From Acanthamoeba castellanii str. Neff (taxonomy: Eukaryota > Discosea > Longamoebia > Acanthamoebidae), in contig NW_004457654.1 in NCBI RefSeq assembly GCF_000313135.1, positions 820,730-884,729 on the forward strand: a DNA stretch of 64,000 bases. The letters run 5' to 3'. Below the pieces are notes generated by a model that saw nothing but the letters and a program-made list of their open reading frames with translations, was not told where the DNA came from and ran no database searches. Each line of letters starts with the position of its first letter. The stretch's first letter is position 1. The translations under genes and the position numbers were made by a program. Below, in pieces: positions 49,916 through 63,315 of this stretch.

Positions 49916-52306
49916 ATGGACGCGACGAACCGAAGAGAGGTCGTGGTGGGCGAATGGACACTGAATATCACCGCGAGCCCTGACGGCGCCGGGCTTCAGG
50001 TCGAAGCCCTGCGGCGCACGCCCGAGCTTGATGCCGCGGTAATCCAGGGCAAGGGCGCATCTCCACCCGAAGAAGGCAGAGTGGCGGTCTGTGTGGCGGA
50101 CGTTGAGGGCCACCTGGAACCGGCGACCGTCATCTTGCCAGCCAATAAGGTACCGCCCTCGCCGCCATTGCCCCAATGGCCGCATCCGGATCAATCCCGC
50201 AATTTTTTGCTTTAGCCTTTTTCTTTGTCCGTGTTGGCAAGTAGACCACTAACCCTCGCGTTGTGTAACAGGTGTGGTTTGGGGTCGGTGGGCGGACCAA
50301 TAATAACAAGCGGCCCGCAAGTTCATCGGTCGGTGACGACATGGACGATGCGACCGCGGTCGGCGGAGAAGAAGATGAAGATGAAGATGATGGCATGTTG
50401 CTTCGCTCTGGAATCATGCCGCCGGCTAAGAAGCGGCAGCGCAGCAACAGCACGGCCGAGGCGACCCACCGGCGCCCGGCGAGCGACGATGAGTACGACG
50501 ATGAAGCCAAGCGCGCGCAGAACGACGACCTCGACAGCGACGAGCACGACGTCCTCGATAGCGAGGGCCACGGCCAGCAGGCGGTGCCCGCCATCGGTTC
50601 AACGTTGATGCCGCAGCTGCGGGGAGCGAGTGAACATGTTCGAGTAGAAGGAAAAGATGAAGCGAAGAAGGAGGACAGGGAAGAGGAGATGGAAGGAGAG
50701 GTGTGGTGGCAGCCCGCGGGCGAGCACCACCTCGGCTTCGCGGATATGCCGACCGAGATCCAGCTGCGCGTCTTTTCGAGGCTGACGCCGAACGAGGTCA
50801 TCACGGCCAGCGCCGTCTGTAGGCACTGGCGCGCCCTCTCCCAAGGTACGCCGGCGGCCAAAACAAACAAAAAAAAACCACAAACTTCAAAGGGATGCGC
50901 GCTCATCCCCCCTCGTCTTTTTTCGTTCTGATTCGTTCTTCGTTCTTTTAGATACGGGTCTTTGGAGGGACCATGTGAATTCGCTCTACGGCAGCCTGGA
51001 GGGTCCGGGGGCCTACTACCGCGACATTTACATTCAGACCGCGTTGGGCATGCGGAAGATACAACAGATATACGCCGCCTCGTTGAGAAAGGCGCAGTTC
51101 TGCCTGTCTGTGCGCCGCCTCGCCTTTGCATGTCGATGCGGTGCCGTGCGCTGGGTCGAGGTACCACGGATTGCCCCTCCCCCGCCTCATCCCCTGTTCG
51201 TTCTTTGTTCGTCGCTTTGTTTTCGCTTTCTTCGTTCATTTTTTAGGAGTTGAATTGATGCTGACTGAATGTGCTCTGCAGAGCTTGCTCGAGGACCTCA
51301 CGGCCAGGAATATTAAGCAGCTCCTCAGCGTGGGCCTCCCGCTCGAGAACCTGACGCCCTTCATGATCGCCGTCAAGCACCGCCACAAGGGTGCGTAACT
51401 ACATTCATTCCCCACATTCCACAAGCCTGCCTCTCTAACTTTTCGCCGCGTGTAGGAGTTGTCAACCTGTTGTTGCCGTACCTGGCCACCGACGATGACG
51501 AAGACGATGCCGCTCAGCTTCGCGAGGCGTCGGCGATGGAGGGCGACGGGTCGGACTTCACGATCTACGATCGGTGGAACAACCTGCTCGAGGCCCTCAC
51601 CATCGCCATCTCCATCCGCGACACCGACACTGCCGTCGTCCTGATTCGCGCGGGCGCCGACGTGGCGGCCACCAACTGCTTCCAACAGGCCATCTACAAG
51701 GGCGACAAGGAGATGGTCCGGTTCCTGCTGGCCAACGGCGCCGACAAGGAGGCCCAGCTCTTCCTCAAGGACTACGCCTACGTCACCCCGCTCATCTTCG
51801 CCATCGAAATGGAGAACCGCGAGATCGTCCAGGTATATATATATTCCCTTTTACGTTCATTCTACAACACACCGCACACGCACACGCACATGCGGCACGA
51901 CACACGCTGACACGGCGCCTTCCATCAGATGTTGCTGGACGCCGGAGCCGACCCGAACACGCGCTGCGAGCACATGCCCTACGGCTCGCCGACGCGGGTG
52001 AACGTGACGGCGCTCACGGTCGCGGTGGGCCGGTGCAACCTGGAGATGGCGGGCCTGCTGCTGGCCCACCCGGGGCGCCTCGAGCGGGCCAACTGGAAGG
52101 AGGCCCTCGAGCTGGCCAAGGAGCAGCTCCTGGACGTGGCCAGCGAGGAGCGCGTCCACCTGATCATGTTCATGCAGGCCGAGATCGAGCGGCGACACGC
52201 CAAGTGGGTGACAATGGTGCAGCTGCTCCGCGACTACGCCCACTCGGCCGTCTTCATTGACGACCAGCACGACCAGGACGAAAAGCCCGGCTGCTTCCTC
52301 ATGTAG
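49916..52306 (+). CDS. F-box/ankyrin-repeat protein with C-terminal CaaX box
   Basis: Six exons encode about 630 residues. Residues ~1-80 are a beta-rich unknown segment; next is a disordered acidic part with a nuclear-type basic stretch (PPAKKRQR). The F-box reads FADMPTEIQLRVFSRLTPNEVITASAVCRHWRALS (50745-50845, shown here in pieces: MPTEIQLRVFSRL, VCRHWRAL). After two linker exons come ankyrin repeats (TPFMIAVKHRHKGVVNLLL, AVVLIRAGADVAATN, MVRFLLANGADKEAQ, MLLDAGADPNTR). The protein ends DEKPGCFLM, a CaaX box predicted to be farnesylated because X is Met. F-box proteins recruit substrates to SCF ubiquitin ligases through Skp1; ankyrin repeats would bind the substrate. Prenylation would place the ligase on a membrane (inference). 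Confidence 0.82.
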
Positions 52307-52390
52307 CGGCTCGTGCGGTATTTCATTTGTATTTTTTTATTCCAAAATATTAAAAATATTTATATTTATTTTAATACGCGAAGCTACAAG

Positions 52391-53133
52391 ATGAAGGGGC
52401 CAACCTGTGGTTGGTGGTGGATGGCGCTGGTGCTGGGGGTGTGGCTGGCCATGGGGTGGGTGGGGCTCGTTGCTGGGGCCGGTGGCGCGGTGTGCCACTG
52501 CAACTGCTGCGCCCAGCTCTCTGGCGATTGCACGGACCCCGCCGCCACCGCCTTCGGTACCATCAATCAAACAAAGCAGCATCAGCTCGCCAATTATCTG
52601 CATCTTTGATGATTTCCATTTACTTTTTATAATGTCAAATAATCGAACTGTGGATGGCAGCTGTGGGCGACTGTTCGCACTGCACGAAGGAGGCCTGTTG
52701 GGACCACTTCCGCAAGTGCAAGGACGCGGTCGTCATTGAGTCATCGTGTCTCGGTACGCCCACGCTCTCATTCTTCCTCGTTGAGCTTCTTATCTTCCTT
52801 GGTACTTGGGGAGATGGCCCTGACGTCGTCGTGGGGGGACCCTTGGTGGCGCTGCAGCGGTGAAGCCGGCGCTGACGCTGGTGGTGGTGCTGTCGTTGCT
52901 GTGCGGAATCGCCATCCTGCTGATCCTCTCCGTCCTCCGCTACCACACGCCGTTCATCCGACGCCTCTTCCGCGTACGCCTCCCTTCCTATCCCGTGTCA
53001 TGACCGCCGCACACGCACACGCACACGCACACGCACACGCACACGCACACGCACACGCACACGCACACGCACACGCACACGGCAATGGCGAATGAAGATG
53101 CACTAACGAGCTCTGATCTTACAGTTGGAGTAG
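52391..53133 (+). CDS. Small Cys-rich single-pass membrane protein
   Basis: Four exons: 52391-~52556, ~52659-~52753, ~52859-~52975, and a final LE-stop exon ending 53133. The start gives a signal peptide (WMALVLGVWLAMGWVGLVAGAGG). The short ectodomain is Cys-rich: VCHCNCCAQLSGDC, CSHCTKEACWDHFRKC. A membrane span follows (ALTLVVVLSLLCGIAILLILSV), then a basic cytosolic end RYHTPFIRRLFR. About 125 residues. It resembles small disulphide-rich surface proteins of amoebae; no family is recognised. The last intron consists largely of a (CACACG)n run. Confidence 0.6.
53009..53081 (+). repeat. (CACACG)n microsatellite in intron
   Basis: About twelve near-perfect hexamers, the bulk of the last intron of the small membrane-protein gene. 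Confidence 0.95.
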
Positions 53134-53443
53134 CTGGGCTAAAGGTCAGGTTGAACAACCTTGTACAGTTGCTGTTCATCTCTGCCGCATAGGCGTGTCT
53201 TGCAGAAATAAAGAAAAAGAAGTGGTGGGGTGCTCGAGGTGCTTGGAGCCATGAATGGTTACCCTTACGCATTAATGCGTACAAGGTCCTGGTCCAGCTG
53301 ACCTTTCTGATGGTCTGAACATGCCACTCATCGTGTGCTTTTTATTGTCATTTATTTATTTTATTAATTAATTAATATTTGTCTTCCATAATCTTATTTC
53401 TTCAAACAACAGGGGGCCACACAACTTAAGTTCCCACAAAGTT
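53134..53443. other. Intergenic with a 16-bp palindrome
   Basis: No gene is seen. TACGCATTAATGCGTA at 53266-53281 is a perfect palindrome. The AT-rich stretch TTTATTTATTTTATTAATTAATTA follows at ~53345-53372. Confidence 0.5.
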
Positions 53444-54568
53444 ATGGAGGTGGCGACAGACACGGCGCTGGCGGTAGCGGCGGTGCATGGGGGAGATGTG
53501 AATGTGCTTGCTGACCTGCTTGACCAGTGCCGCGTGGCTCCTGACGCTTGCGATGAACTCAACTACCGGTGTGCCCTTTTCCTTGACCACCCTACAGCCT
53601 TTGTCCAACCTCACGAGCTGCCAGTTTGTTGCACATAGCAGCTGGTCGAGGGCACGAGGCGGTGGTGGCAGTCCTACTCAAGCACGGGGCGACCGTGGAT
53701 GTCCGCGATGGAGCTGGCCACACGCCCCTCCACCTCGCCTCCATCGATGACCACCTCGCCTGCACCCAGGCACATAGCCCCCAATTTTTATTTGTGTTTG
53801 TTTTTATTATTTTTTTATTATTATTTATAATATGATTGATGGCGTGCGCAGGTGCTGGTGGAGGCTGGTGCGGACATGGGCGTGCGCAGCGAGGAGCGGA
53901 TGGTGGTGCTCGAGCAGCTGGTGCCCGTGTTTGTGGTGGGCGGCCGCACGCCCCTCCACTACGCCGCCGAACACGGCTCTCTGGATTGTGCCAGGTACCG
54001 AATTCTGCCTGACCTCGACCCTTGTTGACGTGTACGGACCACTCGACGCATTCGCGATCTACGCACAGATATCTGGTGAGCGCCGGCGCCGATGTGGAGG
54101 CCAAGGACTTTGACGGCTACGCGCCGTTCCACTTGGCCTCTCTCCACCGCCGGGCCGACGTGGCCGACCTCCTCAACCCCGCGCCGCAGCACCCCGTCGT
54201 GGTACCGCCCAGCTCGTACCGCTCGGCCTGCTCGCCACCATCCACTCACATGTAGCATCGCCTTTTTTGTGTCGTGTGCCGTGTGTGTCGTGTGTTGTCG
54301 GCGGTGATGGTGATGATGATATGGTCACGCGGGCCAGCTGCCATCGTGGGAAGAGTTCGAATGGCGGTGGCACGAGGACTACCGCAAGCGCAGCGTGCGC
54401 GCGGCAGAGCAGTACAAGCACATCCTGGACGGGCCGTGCTGCTACCCGTGCCGCTACCTCGAACGATTCCTCGACGATGAGGACCGTCCACCCGGTGGCA
54501 TCGACCACCACCACCACCATCACCATCACCCCGACCCTCACACCACCCAGGAGCGGCCGCCCCAGTGA
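53444..54568 (+). CDS. Ankyrin-repeat protein
   Basis: Five exons encode about 260 residues with four ankyrin repeats: ALAVAAVHGGDVNVLADLL, LLHIAAGRGHEAVVAVLLKHGATVDVRD, TPLHYAAEHGSLDCARYLVSAGADVEAKD and APFHLASLHRRADVADLL (each block is one repeat). The first intron donor (CG/GTGTGCC) and acceptor (CCAG/TTTG) restore the LLHIAAGR frame. The C-terminus, EEFEWRWHEDYRKRSVRAAEQYKHILD, then a CCYPC cluster and a His run, is unfamiliar. Ankyrin repeats bind proteins; the partner is unknown. Confidence 0.72.
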
Positions 54569-54749
54569 GTCTCAAGGCCAAGGAAAGAAAAGCTGCGAGA
54601 AGAAGAACAAATAACCGCCTCACTTCCTGGAAGAGGGGTTAGATCCCCACCACGATGGCAGGGTAGCGCGCGACGTGCAAGGGTGAAGCCTTCGTTTGTT
54701 GCTGTTGCTGTTGCTGTTTCTGTTGTTGTCGTTGAAGTCCGCTGACGGC

Positions 54750-56644
54750 ATGCGCAAGTGCCCCACCACGACCACGACTACTGCCCTTGGGCTGCGCTTT
54801 GCCCGGCGTTCCCCCAGCAGCGGGCTCCTCACCGCCCGCCGGCTCTTCCCCTCGTCCGGCGCCTACCGCTCGCAACTACGACCGGCTGCCGTTGCCGGTA
54901 CTTCCCCCCCCTCAGCACAATATTCTTGTCATACTATTTATTTATTTTATTTATGTCGTTATTTATATATGTTTATTATATTTATGGCTGCACGTACCTG
55001 CGCCCAGGGTGGAGAGGCATGTCCACCACCGGTCATGGACCGGCGGCACCTGACACGAAGGACGAACAGCAGCCGCTCGGCGCCACCACAACTCCGCCGC
55101 CAGCCATAGCGCCAGAGGCGGAGGCAGCGCCGGCTGCCGTGGCAGCAGCTCCCAAGTGGCAGACCCTGATGGCCAAGGCCAAGGTGAGGCTCCCCCCACG
55201 ACCACCTACCTCGACCACACGGCTCAAGGTGGTGGTGGTGGCGATGATGATGATGGTAACGATGGCCATGACGACGTTGTTGGAACGCAGGAACTGGCGC
55301 GCGGGATCAAGGACGGCACGGTGGAGCTCTACCGCAACGTCAAGCACACGCGCCGCCTCAGGGCGGTGGTCCGCGAGAGGGGCATCGACGCGCTGACCAG
55401 GCGGGAAATACGCCTCATGAACCGGACGCGAGAGGACCTCAAAGCCCTCGTCCCCTTCCTAATCCTCGAGATCGTGTGTGCGTAGACATTCCCCGTGTCT
55501 TGTGGTCTGTGTGTGCGCGTGTGCGGTGGTGTGTGTGTGTGCGCGCGCGCGCGCGCGTGCGGTGGTGCGTGTGCGTTTCCTAATGTCATTTGGGAATGTG
55601 CGGAATGGGAGCAGTGCCGGAGGCGACCCCGTTCGTGGTGATGCTGTTTCCGGGGATACTGCCGTCCCCCTACCAGCGCCTCATCCCGCAGCAGGTGCGC
55701 CGACCGCCCCCAGACTCCTCGGCCTTTGTCGGCCGATGAATCCCACCCCCGCCGCCGCCCCGATCACCATCGGCGGCGTCTCACTCGTGCGCCGCGATTC
55801 GCTTCGTGTTCGGCCGCCGGCGGGATGGTGCAGAAGCGGAAGGAGCGGGAGCGGAAGCGCACGGTGGAGGCCCTGGAGCAGATGCGCAGCGAGCTTCACG
55901 CGCTCGGCGGCCAACGGCCGATCAACTTCACCGATTCGAGCTTGGATGACCTGGTGGCCTCTCTGCAGCGGGTATGTATCGCCTCTGGCTCGTGTGTGAT
56001 GTGCATGGTGGCGATTAGAAAGAAAGGTCGCCATCGCATTGTTGATGGCCATAACGATAGCGATGCTATATTGATGTTGATGCTGTTGTGCATCGACGTT
56101 TCGCGCGCAAGGACGAATCGGGCCTCCGCGAGAAGCTGGAGGTGGCCAGCCTGCCCGACGGAATGGTCGAGGCCATGACGCGCTACACGTCCGTATGGAG
56201 CCGCTTCAGAACGCAAAACGGCCTACGCAGCTCCCTGCAGCGCAAGCTCGACGCTCTGCGCAAAGACGACGAGGTACCGTCGCGTGTGCTCGTGTTTGTT
56301 TGTTTGGAAAGCACGACGCTGACACTGGTGCGGATGGCGGCGTCAATGGATGATGATGACGACGACGATATTAGCTGATCGCGAAGGAGGGAGGCATTGA
56401 CTCGCTTTCCGAGGAGGAGAAGGAGGAGGCCTACTACGAACGCCGCATCGGCCTGGCCGCCACGAGCCCGGCGTCCCCGGCAGCAACGGTGGAGCCGTCA
56501 TCAGCCGTCGGCCCCACCGACCCAGACAGGGAGCGACACCTGCGCGAGTGGCTCCACCTCTCTGCGGCCATACGGGACTGCCGCGAGCAACACCGGGCCA
56601 CAGTGCCCGACACGTCCCTTCTTCTCCTGGCCCTCCGGCACTGA
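54750..56644 (+). CDS. LETM1-like mitochondrial inner-membrane protein
   Basis: Six or seven exons give about 430 residues. The start at 54750 opens a presequence-like N-terminus rich in Arg/Ser/Thr (ALGLRFARRSPSSGLL, ARRLFPSS). The LETM1 core is seen in order: LRAVVRERGIDALTRREIRLMNRTREDLKALVPFLILEIV (54 kb exon; split here as TRREIRLMNRTREDL and KALVPFLILEIV), then EATPFVVMLFPGILPSPYQ, which matches the conserved [22 protein letters not shown] hairpin, then helices, and finally a ribosome-binding-type end with LREWLHLSA and PDTSLLLLALRH, matching LxQWLxLS and PSSLLLLSR. LETM1/Mdm38 proteins affect K+/H+ or Ca2+/H+ exchange and bind mitochondrial ribosomes. No EF-hand is seen. Confidence 0.8.
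55525..55562. repeat. (GT)n-(GC)n alternating tract in intron
   Basis: GTGTGTGTGTG followed by an uninterrupted GCGCGC run: an alternating purine-pyrimidine tract of the kind that can adopt Z-DNA. Confidence 0.85.
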
Positions 56645-57711
<1,067 letters not shown>

Positions 57712-58000
57712 GCGGCCCGCGTCGGTTGTTTCTTACCACCCTGCGAATAAACATGCCTCACCTCACACTCGCTCTCGCGCATCCTTCTTTTCTTTCGGCC
57801 CAACGGCTTCGCGGGGGGGGCTGGTTCAAATTCCAAGTGGGCCGCCGGTGTTCCGCATTCCGAGCATTCTATGATCTGGGGGGCTTGGACTTCGTCGTTG
57901 CGGCTCTCTGCACAAGACCCCCACACGAGCCGCATTGCATAATTCAAGACAAATTGAGCACACTCTAGATGGTAATCGAACGACTGCGAGCTCGAACAGC
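57712..58000. other. Intergenic / 5' flank
   Basis: AATAAA at 57745-57750 lies 35 bases after the polyubiquitin stop and is a good polyadenylation signal. The rest is the leader of the next gene. Confidence 0.5.
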
Positions 58001-61000
58001 ATGGAAGAACTAGGCACCACAACGCCAGGCCATGAATTCAGACCAAATGCAAAGCTTGCAACGTCGGCTCCTTCTGATATGAGGATTCGCGTAAAGAGAA
58101 AGCTTCAATTTACTTCGTGCTACGAATTCAAGAAGATTTGGGCCGACAACAGCAAGGGCGCTGGCATCACCTTCTTCCGTGTGAAGCCCCCCAAGGGTAC
58201 TTCTTCCCAATCTTCATTCTCTGCCGAGCTCTTCATCCAAGCCCTTCGCTTCACGCTGCTGATTTTTGCTCTTCCTAAAGAGTTCTGTGCATTGGGGGAC
58301 TTCGCGGAGCCCCATCACGGCGATCTTCCCAACAATCCTGCGAGCTTCTTCGCCATACGAGAGCGCGTCCGCAAAACTGGTGCACCTTCCAACATCTTAT
58401 CTCTCTACGCGCCGCTGCAGCACTGCTTGAAGACTCTTCCGCCTCCTTCTCTCTTTATTTACGCTCTTTTCCTCCCTCTCTCCCCCTCACAGAGGAGCCT
58501 GCACGCCCCGGCGATCCACCAGAACCCGAGGACTTCCCGCTCCTCGTCAGGCCAAAGGAGTTTGTGGCCATCTCCCAGGATCGAAGTACCCATCGCCGCT
58601 GCCTCCGCTCTGCGTGCTATGTGCCGCGTGTGCGTGCTGCAGCCCGTCGTGCGCCCGGCTCAAATCACCTTCTCTTCTTCTCAAGGTCGTGTAATGCTGT
58701 GGCGGCCGGTGCCGCCCAGCGACGACTATGCCGCGCTCGGCTGTGTGGCCACCGAGCCTGAGAGCAGCGAAACGCCCGACATTGACTCGGTGCTCTGCGT
58801 ACACAAGAGGTACCCGTCTCTTCCGCACTGGCTATGGGCCACATCCACGAGTGCACTCGCACCACCTGCAGCGTCTCTCGGTGCTCACCGGTGCTCGTCC
58901 AATCACAATCAAAATCGTCCGTAGCGTGCTGGCGAAGAGCAGCAAGGGGTTCCTGCTGTGGGCCGACCAGAAGCAGCGAGAGGGCGGCCGCGATATCTCC
59001 GTGTGGGTCGTCGTGCCTCCGCTCAAGGACGCCTTCTTCCACCCCGGTACACACACACACACACACACCACCGCACCCGTGACACGCAACCTGCATGCGC
59101 GTCCTTACTCCTGGGTGTTCCCTCTTTGTGCAGCCACGTTCGTTGCGGTGGCCCCACACGAAGAGCCGACAGGGACGCCCTTCTACTACTTCCGCCGTCA
59201 CTCTGCCATCGAGGTACACCGCCTCTGCCCGAGCGTGCGGTTTGTGCGTGTGCAGAGTTGCGTGCGTTCTGTCTAGTTATTGTTTTTGTTATGTTTACAA
59301 TCATTTTTTATGCACATCTTTGTATTATTGCCAGGTGTTGGGTGTTTCGCTGGAGGCGTTCAAGGTGAACTACGGGGACCTGACGGAGAAGGTGCGGCAT
59401 CCCGACACGGGGATTCCGTTCGAGCGCAAGAAGAAATCGCTCAAGGCCCTCAAGGCCTCCTCCACCAAGAAATACTTCAACGGTTCGCCTTCGCCCTTCG
59501 CCAGACGACTGACGTCGTGAGGCCTCCTTCTGCTTCTTCGCCCATTGACGCGCGTGTGCCGTGTGCCGTGTGTCGTTGGTCGCGCGCAGGTGCGTCGGCG
59601 GTGGACTGGCTGATCAAGGAGTACGGGCTGAAGAGCCGCAAGGAGGGGGTGATGCTGGGCGAGCAGCTGCGGCGCATCGGGGTGCTGACGCGCAAGGACG
59701 ACGCCGGCCTCTCGTTTGTCGACGACCAGCACGTGCGCTACAGCTTCAACGATTTTGTAGACAGCTCCATCAGCACACCCGCCCTCGCCAGCGCGCCATC
59801 GTCGTCATCAACCAACGGCCACGGCGGCACCAACCACCACCGAGCGCTCGCCTTCAGCGACGGCGACGAGGAACTGTCGGCGCCTCCGTCGGGCAGCCTC
59901 ATCAAGCCCTTCCTGCCCCACCAGGCGGCGCCCAAGCCCAAGCTGTCGCCCGCGGTCAACAATTTTGGGCGGCAGAGCATCGAGGGCCACGCCAAGCGCA
60001 AGAGCATGACCATCAACAAGGCCCAGTCGAGCGGCAACTTTGGCGGCTTGGCCATCGTCGTCCCGCCCTCCTCCGCGTCGGCCTCCGTCCCCGCCACGCC
60101 CGCCGCCGCGTCGTTTACCACCAGTAGTACCACGACCACGACCACGACCACGCCCTCGGCGTCGGCGTCGGTGTCAGCATCGTTCAACGGGTCGAGCAGC
60201 AGCCCGCCGGTGAGCAAGCGCAGCGTGGCAAGCGGGGACCACCACCCGCACCACCACCAACACCTGCACGCCAAGCTGTCCCAGCGCGGCGGCAAGTTCG
60301 CGAGCCTCACCAAGAAGGATCGCGAGCGCATGCTGGACCGCGAGCGCTACGACATCCTCAACAACGGCACGGCCGACGACCACCAGAGCGTCGGGGTGGC
60401 CGGAGCCACGACGATCGCCGCCAGCGGCAGCGTGGCGGAGGGAAGCAAGAAGGAAAAGAAGGAGGGCCTGATTAAGGGCACGTTTCGCGGGCTGGTCAAG
60501 CCCAAGGGGAAGGGCAACGACGACCACCACGACGGCTCGACGACGACAACGACCACCACCACCACAACGCCGAGCGACCACGGCAGGGAGAAGCGGTCCG
60601 TGTACCGACTATCCGGCCTCTCCGTGTCCGCAGGTACTGTTTGCTTCCGTCGCTTGTGCCGCACACCGCACACGCACGACCGCACGCACCGCACACGCAC
60701 AAGGTATTGAATGTGTGTGTTGTGCTGTGGACAACAAAAAACAAACACAGCGGCCGGGCTGCATCATGCGCTGTCGCCGGCGGCGTCGCCCAGTCCCGCG
60801 CCCACGATCGCCGTCACGGCCCCGAAGCCTGGGCGGCTGTTCGGGGTGGCCCTCGAGGAGGTGGTGCGACAGCCCGACCTCACGAGCGACGCGTTGGCGC
60901 TGCCGCGATTCGTGGAGCACGCGCTGGCGTTCCTCGAGCGCGAGGAGAACATCGTCACGCTGGGCCTGTTCCGCATCGCCGGCAAGAAGCCCGACGCCGA

Positions 61001-63145
61001 CGCCCTCCGCGCGGCCTACGACGAAGGCGGCGCGGGCGTCGATATGGCGGCCACCCACGTGCACCCGCACACGGTGGCGGGCGTGCTCAAGCTCTTCCTC
61101 CGCTCCCTGCCCGAGACACTCCTCACCGCCCACGCCTACACCCACTTCCTCGACGCTGCCCAAGGTAAGCTGGCCTCACCGCACACACCACACACGCACC
61201 GCACACGCACCGCACACGACACACGCTGACACCTGGTATACAGCGGAGAGTACGGAGGTGGCGGTGGAGCGGCTGAAGGAGCAGCTCGAGCAGCTGCCAG
61301 AGATCAACTACGTGCTGCTGGAGCGGCTGGTCCGCTTTTTCGTGCTCCTCACGGCCCACGCCGAAGTCAACAAAATGACCGGTACGCCCCCCCCCACCAC
61401 ACCACCCTCCACCGCCTCCCTACTGTGCGGTGTGTGTCGTGTGTCGTGTGGTCGCACGCGCTGACGTACATCGCACACGCACGAGCAGCGAGTAACGTGG
61501 GCGCGTTGATCGGACCCAATCTGGTGCGGCGGGAGGAGACGGATGCGCAAGTGCTGTTCAAGGAGACCAACCTCCTCAACTCGCTCGTGGAGGTCCTCAT
61601 CACCCACCACCCCGCCCTCTTCCAGCGCGTCTGCGCCCCCAAGGAACCCGCACCCGCGCCCGCTGTCGACGCCGCCAGCCGTGAGAAGGCCAACGCCACC
61701 GCCAACGGCGGCGAAGACGGCAGCGGCGGCGAGGAGCGAAGGGAGAGGGAGAGGATGGAGGGGATGGAGGAGTGGGAGGGCAGCGACGACGAGAGCGCGG
61801 CGGCGGACGATTTTGCAGGACAGCCCGATGGCGGCGGCGGCGGTAAGAAGAAATGGGGAGGGGCCAAGCTCGCCAAGAAGGCCGACAAGGACAAGGTGGT
61901 GCGCACCGATAATCACCGCCAGCGGCTGTCGCTCTCCATCAAGGACGACGTCAGCACCAACAACCCCAGGCCGAAGAAGATGAAGAAGGAAAAGAAAAAG
62001 GACAGGGAAAAGAAGGAGAAAAAAGACCAGGCCCCGGACGACGACACGGCCCAGGCCGACGGCGACGGCGAGGGGGCGGGCAGGCGCCGGAGCCTCACGC
62101 AGAAGACGACGTCGGCCGAGAGCCGGCGTGTGCCGATGCGGGAGCGGCTGTCGTCCAGCGACCGACTGTCGATCACGGCGCGCCGGTCGGTCCAGCTGTC
62201 GTCGCTCGATCTCGGCAGCCTGCGAGGCGCCGGCCACACCTCCTCCGGTGCCGCGGGCGTCGATGGCGGCGGCGTGTCGTGGTCGATCGACGACAGCAGC
62301 CGTGGCCCGCCCAACCGGCCCCACTCGACCACCATCGACGGCAAGCGACCCATCGACGCCATACTCGAGCATCTCCAGCCACCACCACCACCAGCCGACG
62401 GCGGCGGCGGCGACGACGACGATGGCGAGGCGGAGACGACGGCGGCGGCAGAGGTGGTGAAGGAGACGGCGGATGGGAAGGCGGCGACGATGATCACGCG
62501 GTTCGGGCAGGAGGTGGAGCGGGACCTGGTGAAGCTGCGGAAGGGATCGCTGGAGCAGATGGTGGAGGTGGTCAAGGAGAAGGAGGTCATGCGGATCACC
62601 AAGCTCGTGCGCGAGCGCGAGGTCGAGGAGGTCAAGAAGATCAGCCGCGTCAAGCACATGAAGGAGGTCAAGGAGCGCGAGATCCAGGACATGGCCGAAC
62701 GGTACATCACCACCACCACCATCAACACGCAGCTACCTCGACTTTCCATTTCTCACGACACGACGACACGATACGACACGACACGCACAGGGCGGCGTTG
62801 GAGCGGGAGTTGAAGCGACGAGAGAGGCGGAAGTCGACGTTGATGGTGCACGAGCTGGTGCACAAGATGCTGGCGACGTGTCCGCCGCCGCCCGAGGTGG
62901 CGGTCCACACCGACACGGAGCAGGTGCTGCGGGAGCGGAAGGCCGAGAAGAACCGGGAGTTCTTCGAGAAGAAGATCACCGAGGGCAAGGTGCGGTCCAA
63001 GGAGGAGATCGAGGCCGAGGTGCGCCTCGGGCTGGTGCAGGGCGGCGCGGGCAACCGCAAGGCGTCGGCCACCCATCCACCCGCCAAGGACCCCATTGTC
63101 GCCGCCAAGCTTGCCCTCTTCGAGGAGGGCCACTCTCAGGACTGA
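58001..63145 (+). CDS. VPS62-domain / DEP / RhoGAP protein
   Basis: About eleven exons encode roughly 1,400 residues. N-terminal VPS62 (DUF946)-type blocks: YEFKKIWADNSKGAGITFFR, then FCALGDFAEPHHG, and RVMLWRPVPPSDDYAALGCVAT with SVLCVHKR. A DEP domain follows (~59590-59760; ASAVDWLIKEYGLK, GEQLRRIGVL), then a long Ser/Thr/His-rich linker. The RhoGAP domain (~60830-61630) has the arginine finger in LGLFRIAGKK, the lipid-facing VLKLFLRSLPETLL, and ASNVGALIGPNLV. The C-terminal ~450 residues are basic or charged with long coiled coils (RMRITKLVREREVEEVKK-like). RhoGAPs switch off Rho/Rac/Cdc42 GTPases. The catalytic Arg and Asn are present. VPS62 blocks are linked to vacuolar sorting in yeast. 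The start at 58001 is the best ATG; 58079 is an alternative. Confidence 0.82.
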
Positions 63146-63315
63146 CCCCACCATTCACCACGTTCATCCGCATGCGGAGGATGATGACGATCGACTCTTC
63201 TGTTTAGGTTGTGTACATAGCTTGTTACAAACACAAACGAACAAAACAAAACTATATGCTCGAAATGATTGAAGAGATTGATTGAATGCGTGAGAGGCTG
63301 GGCTGATGGACGTCT

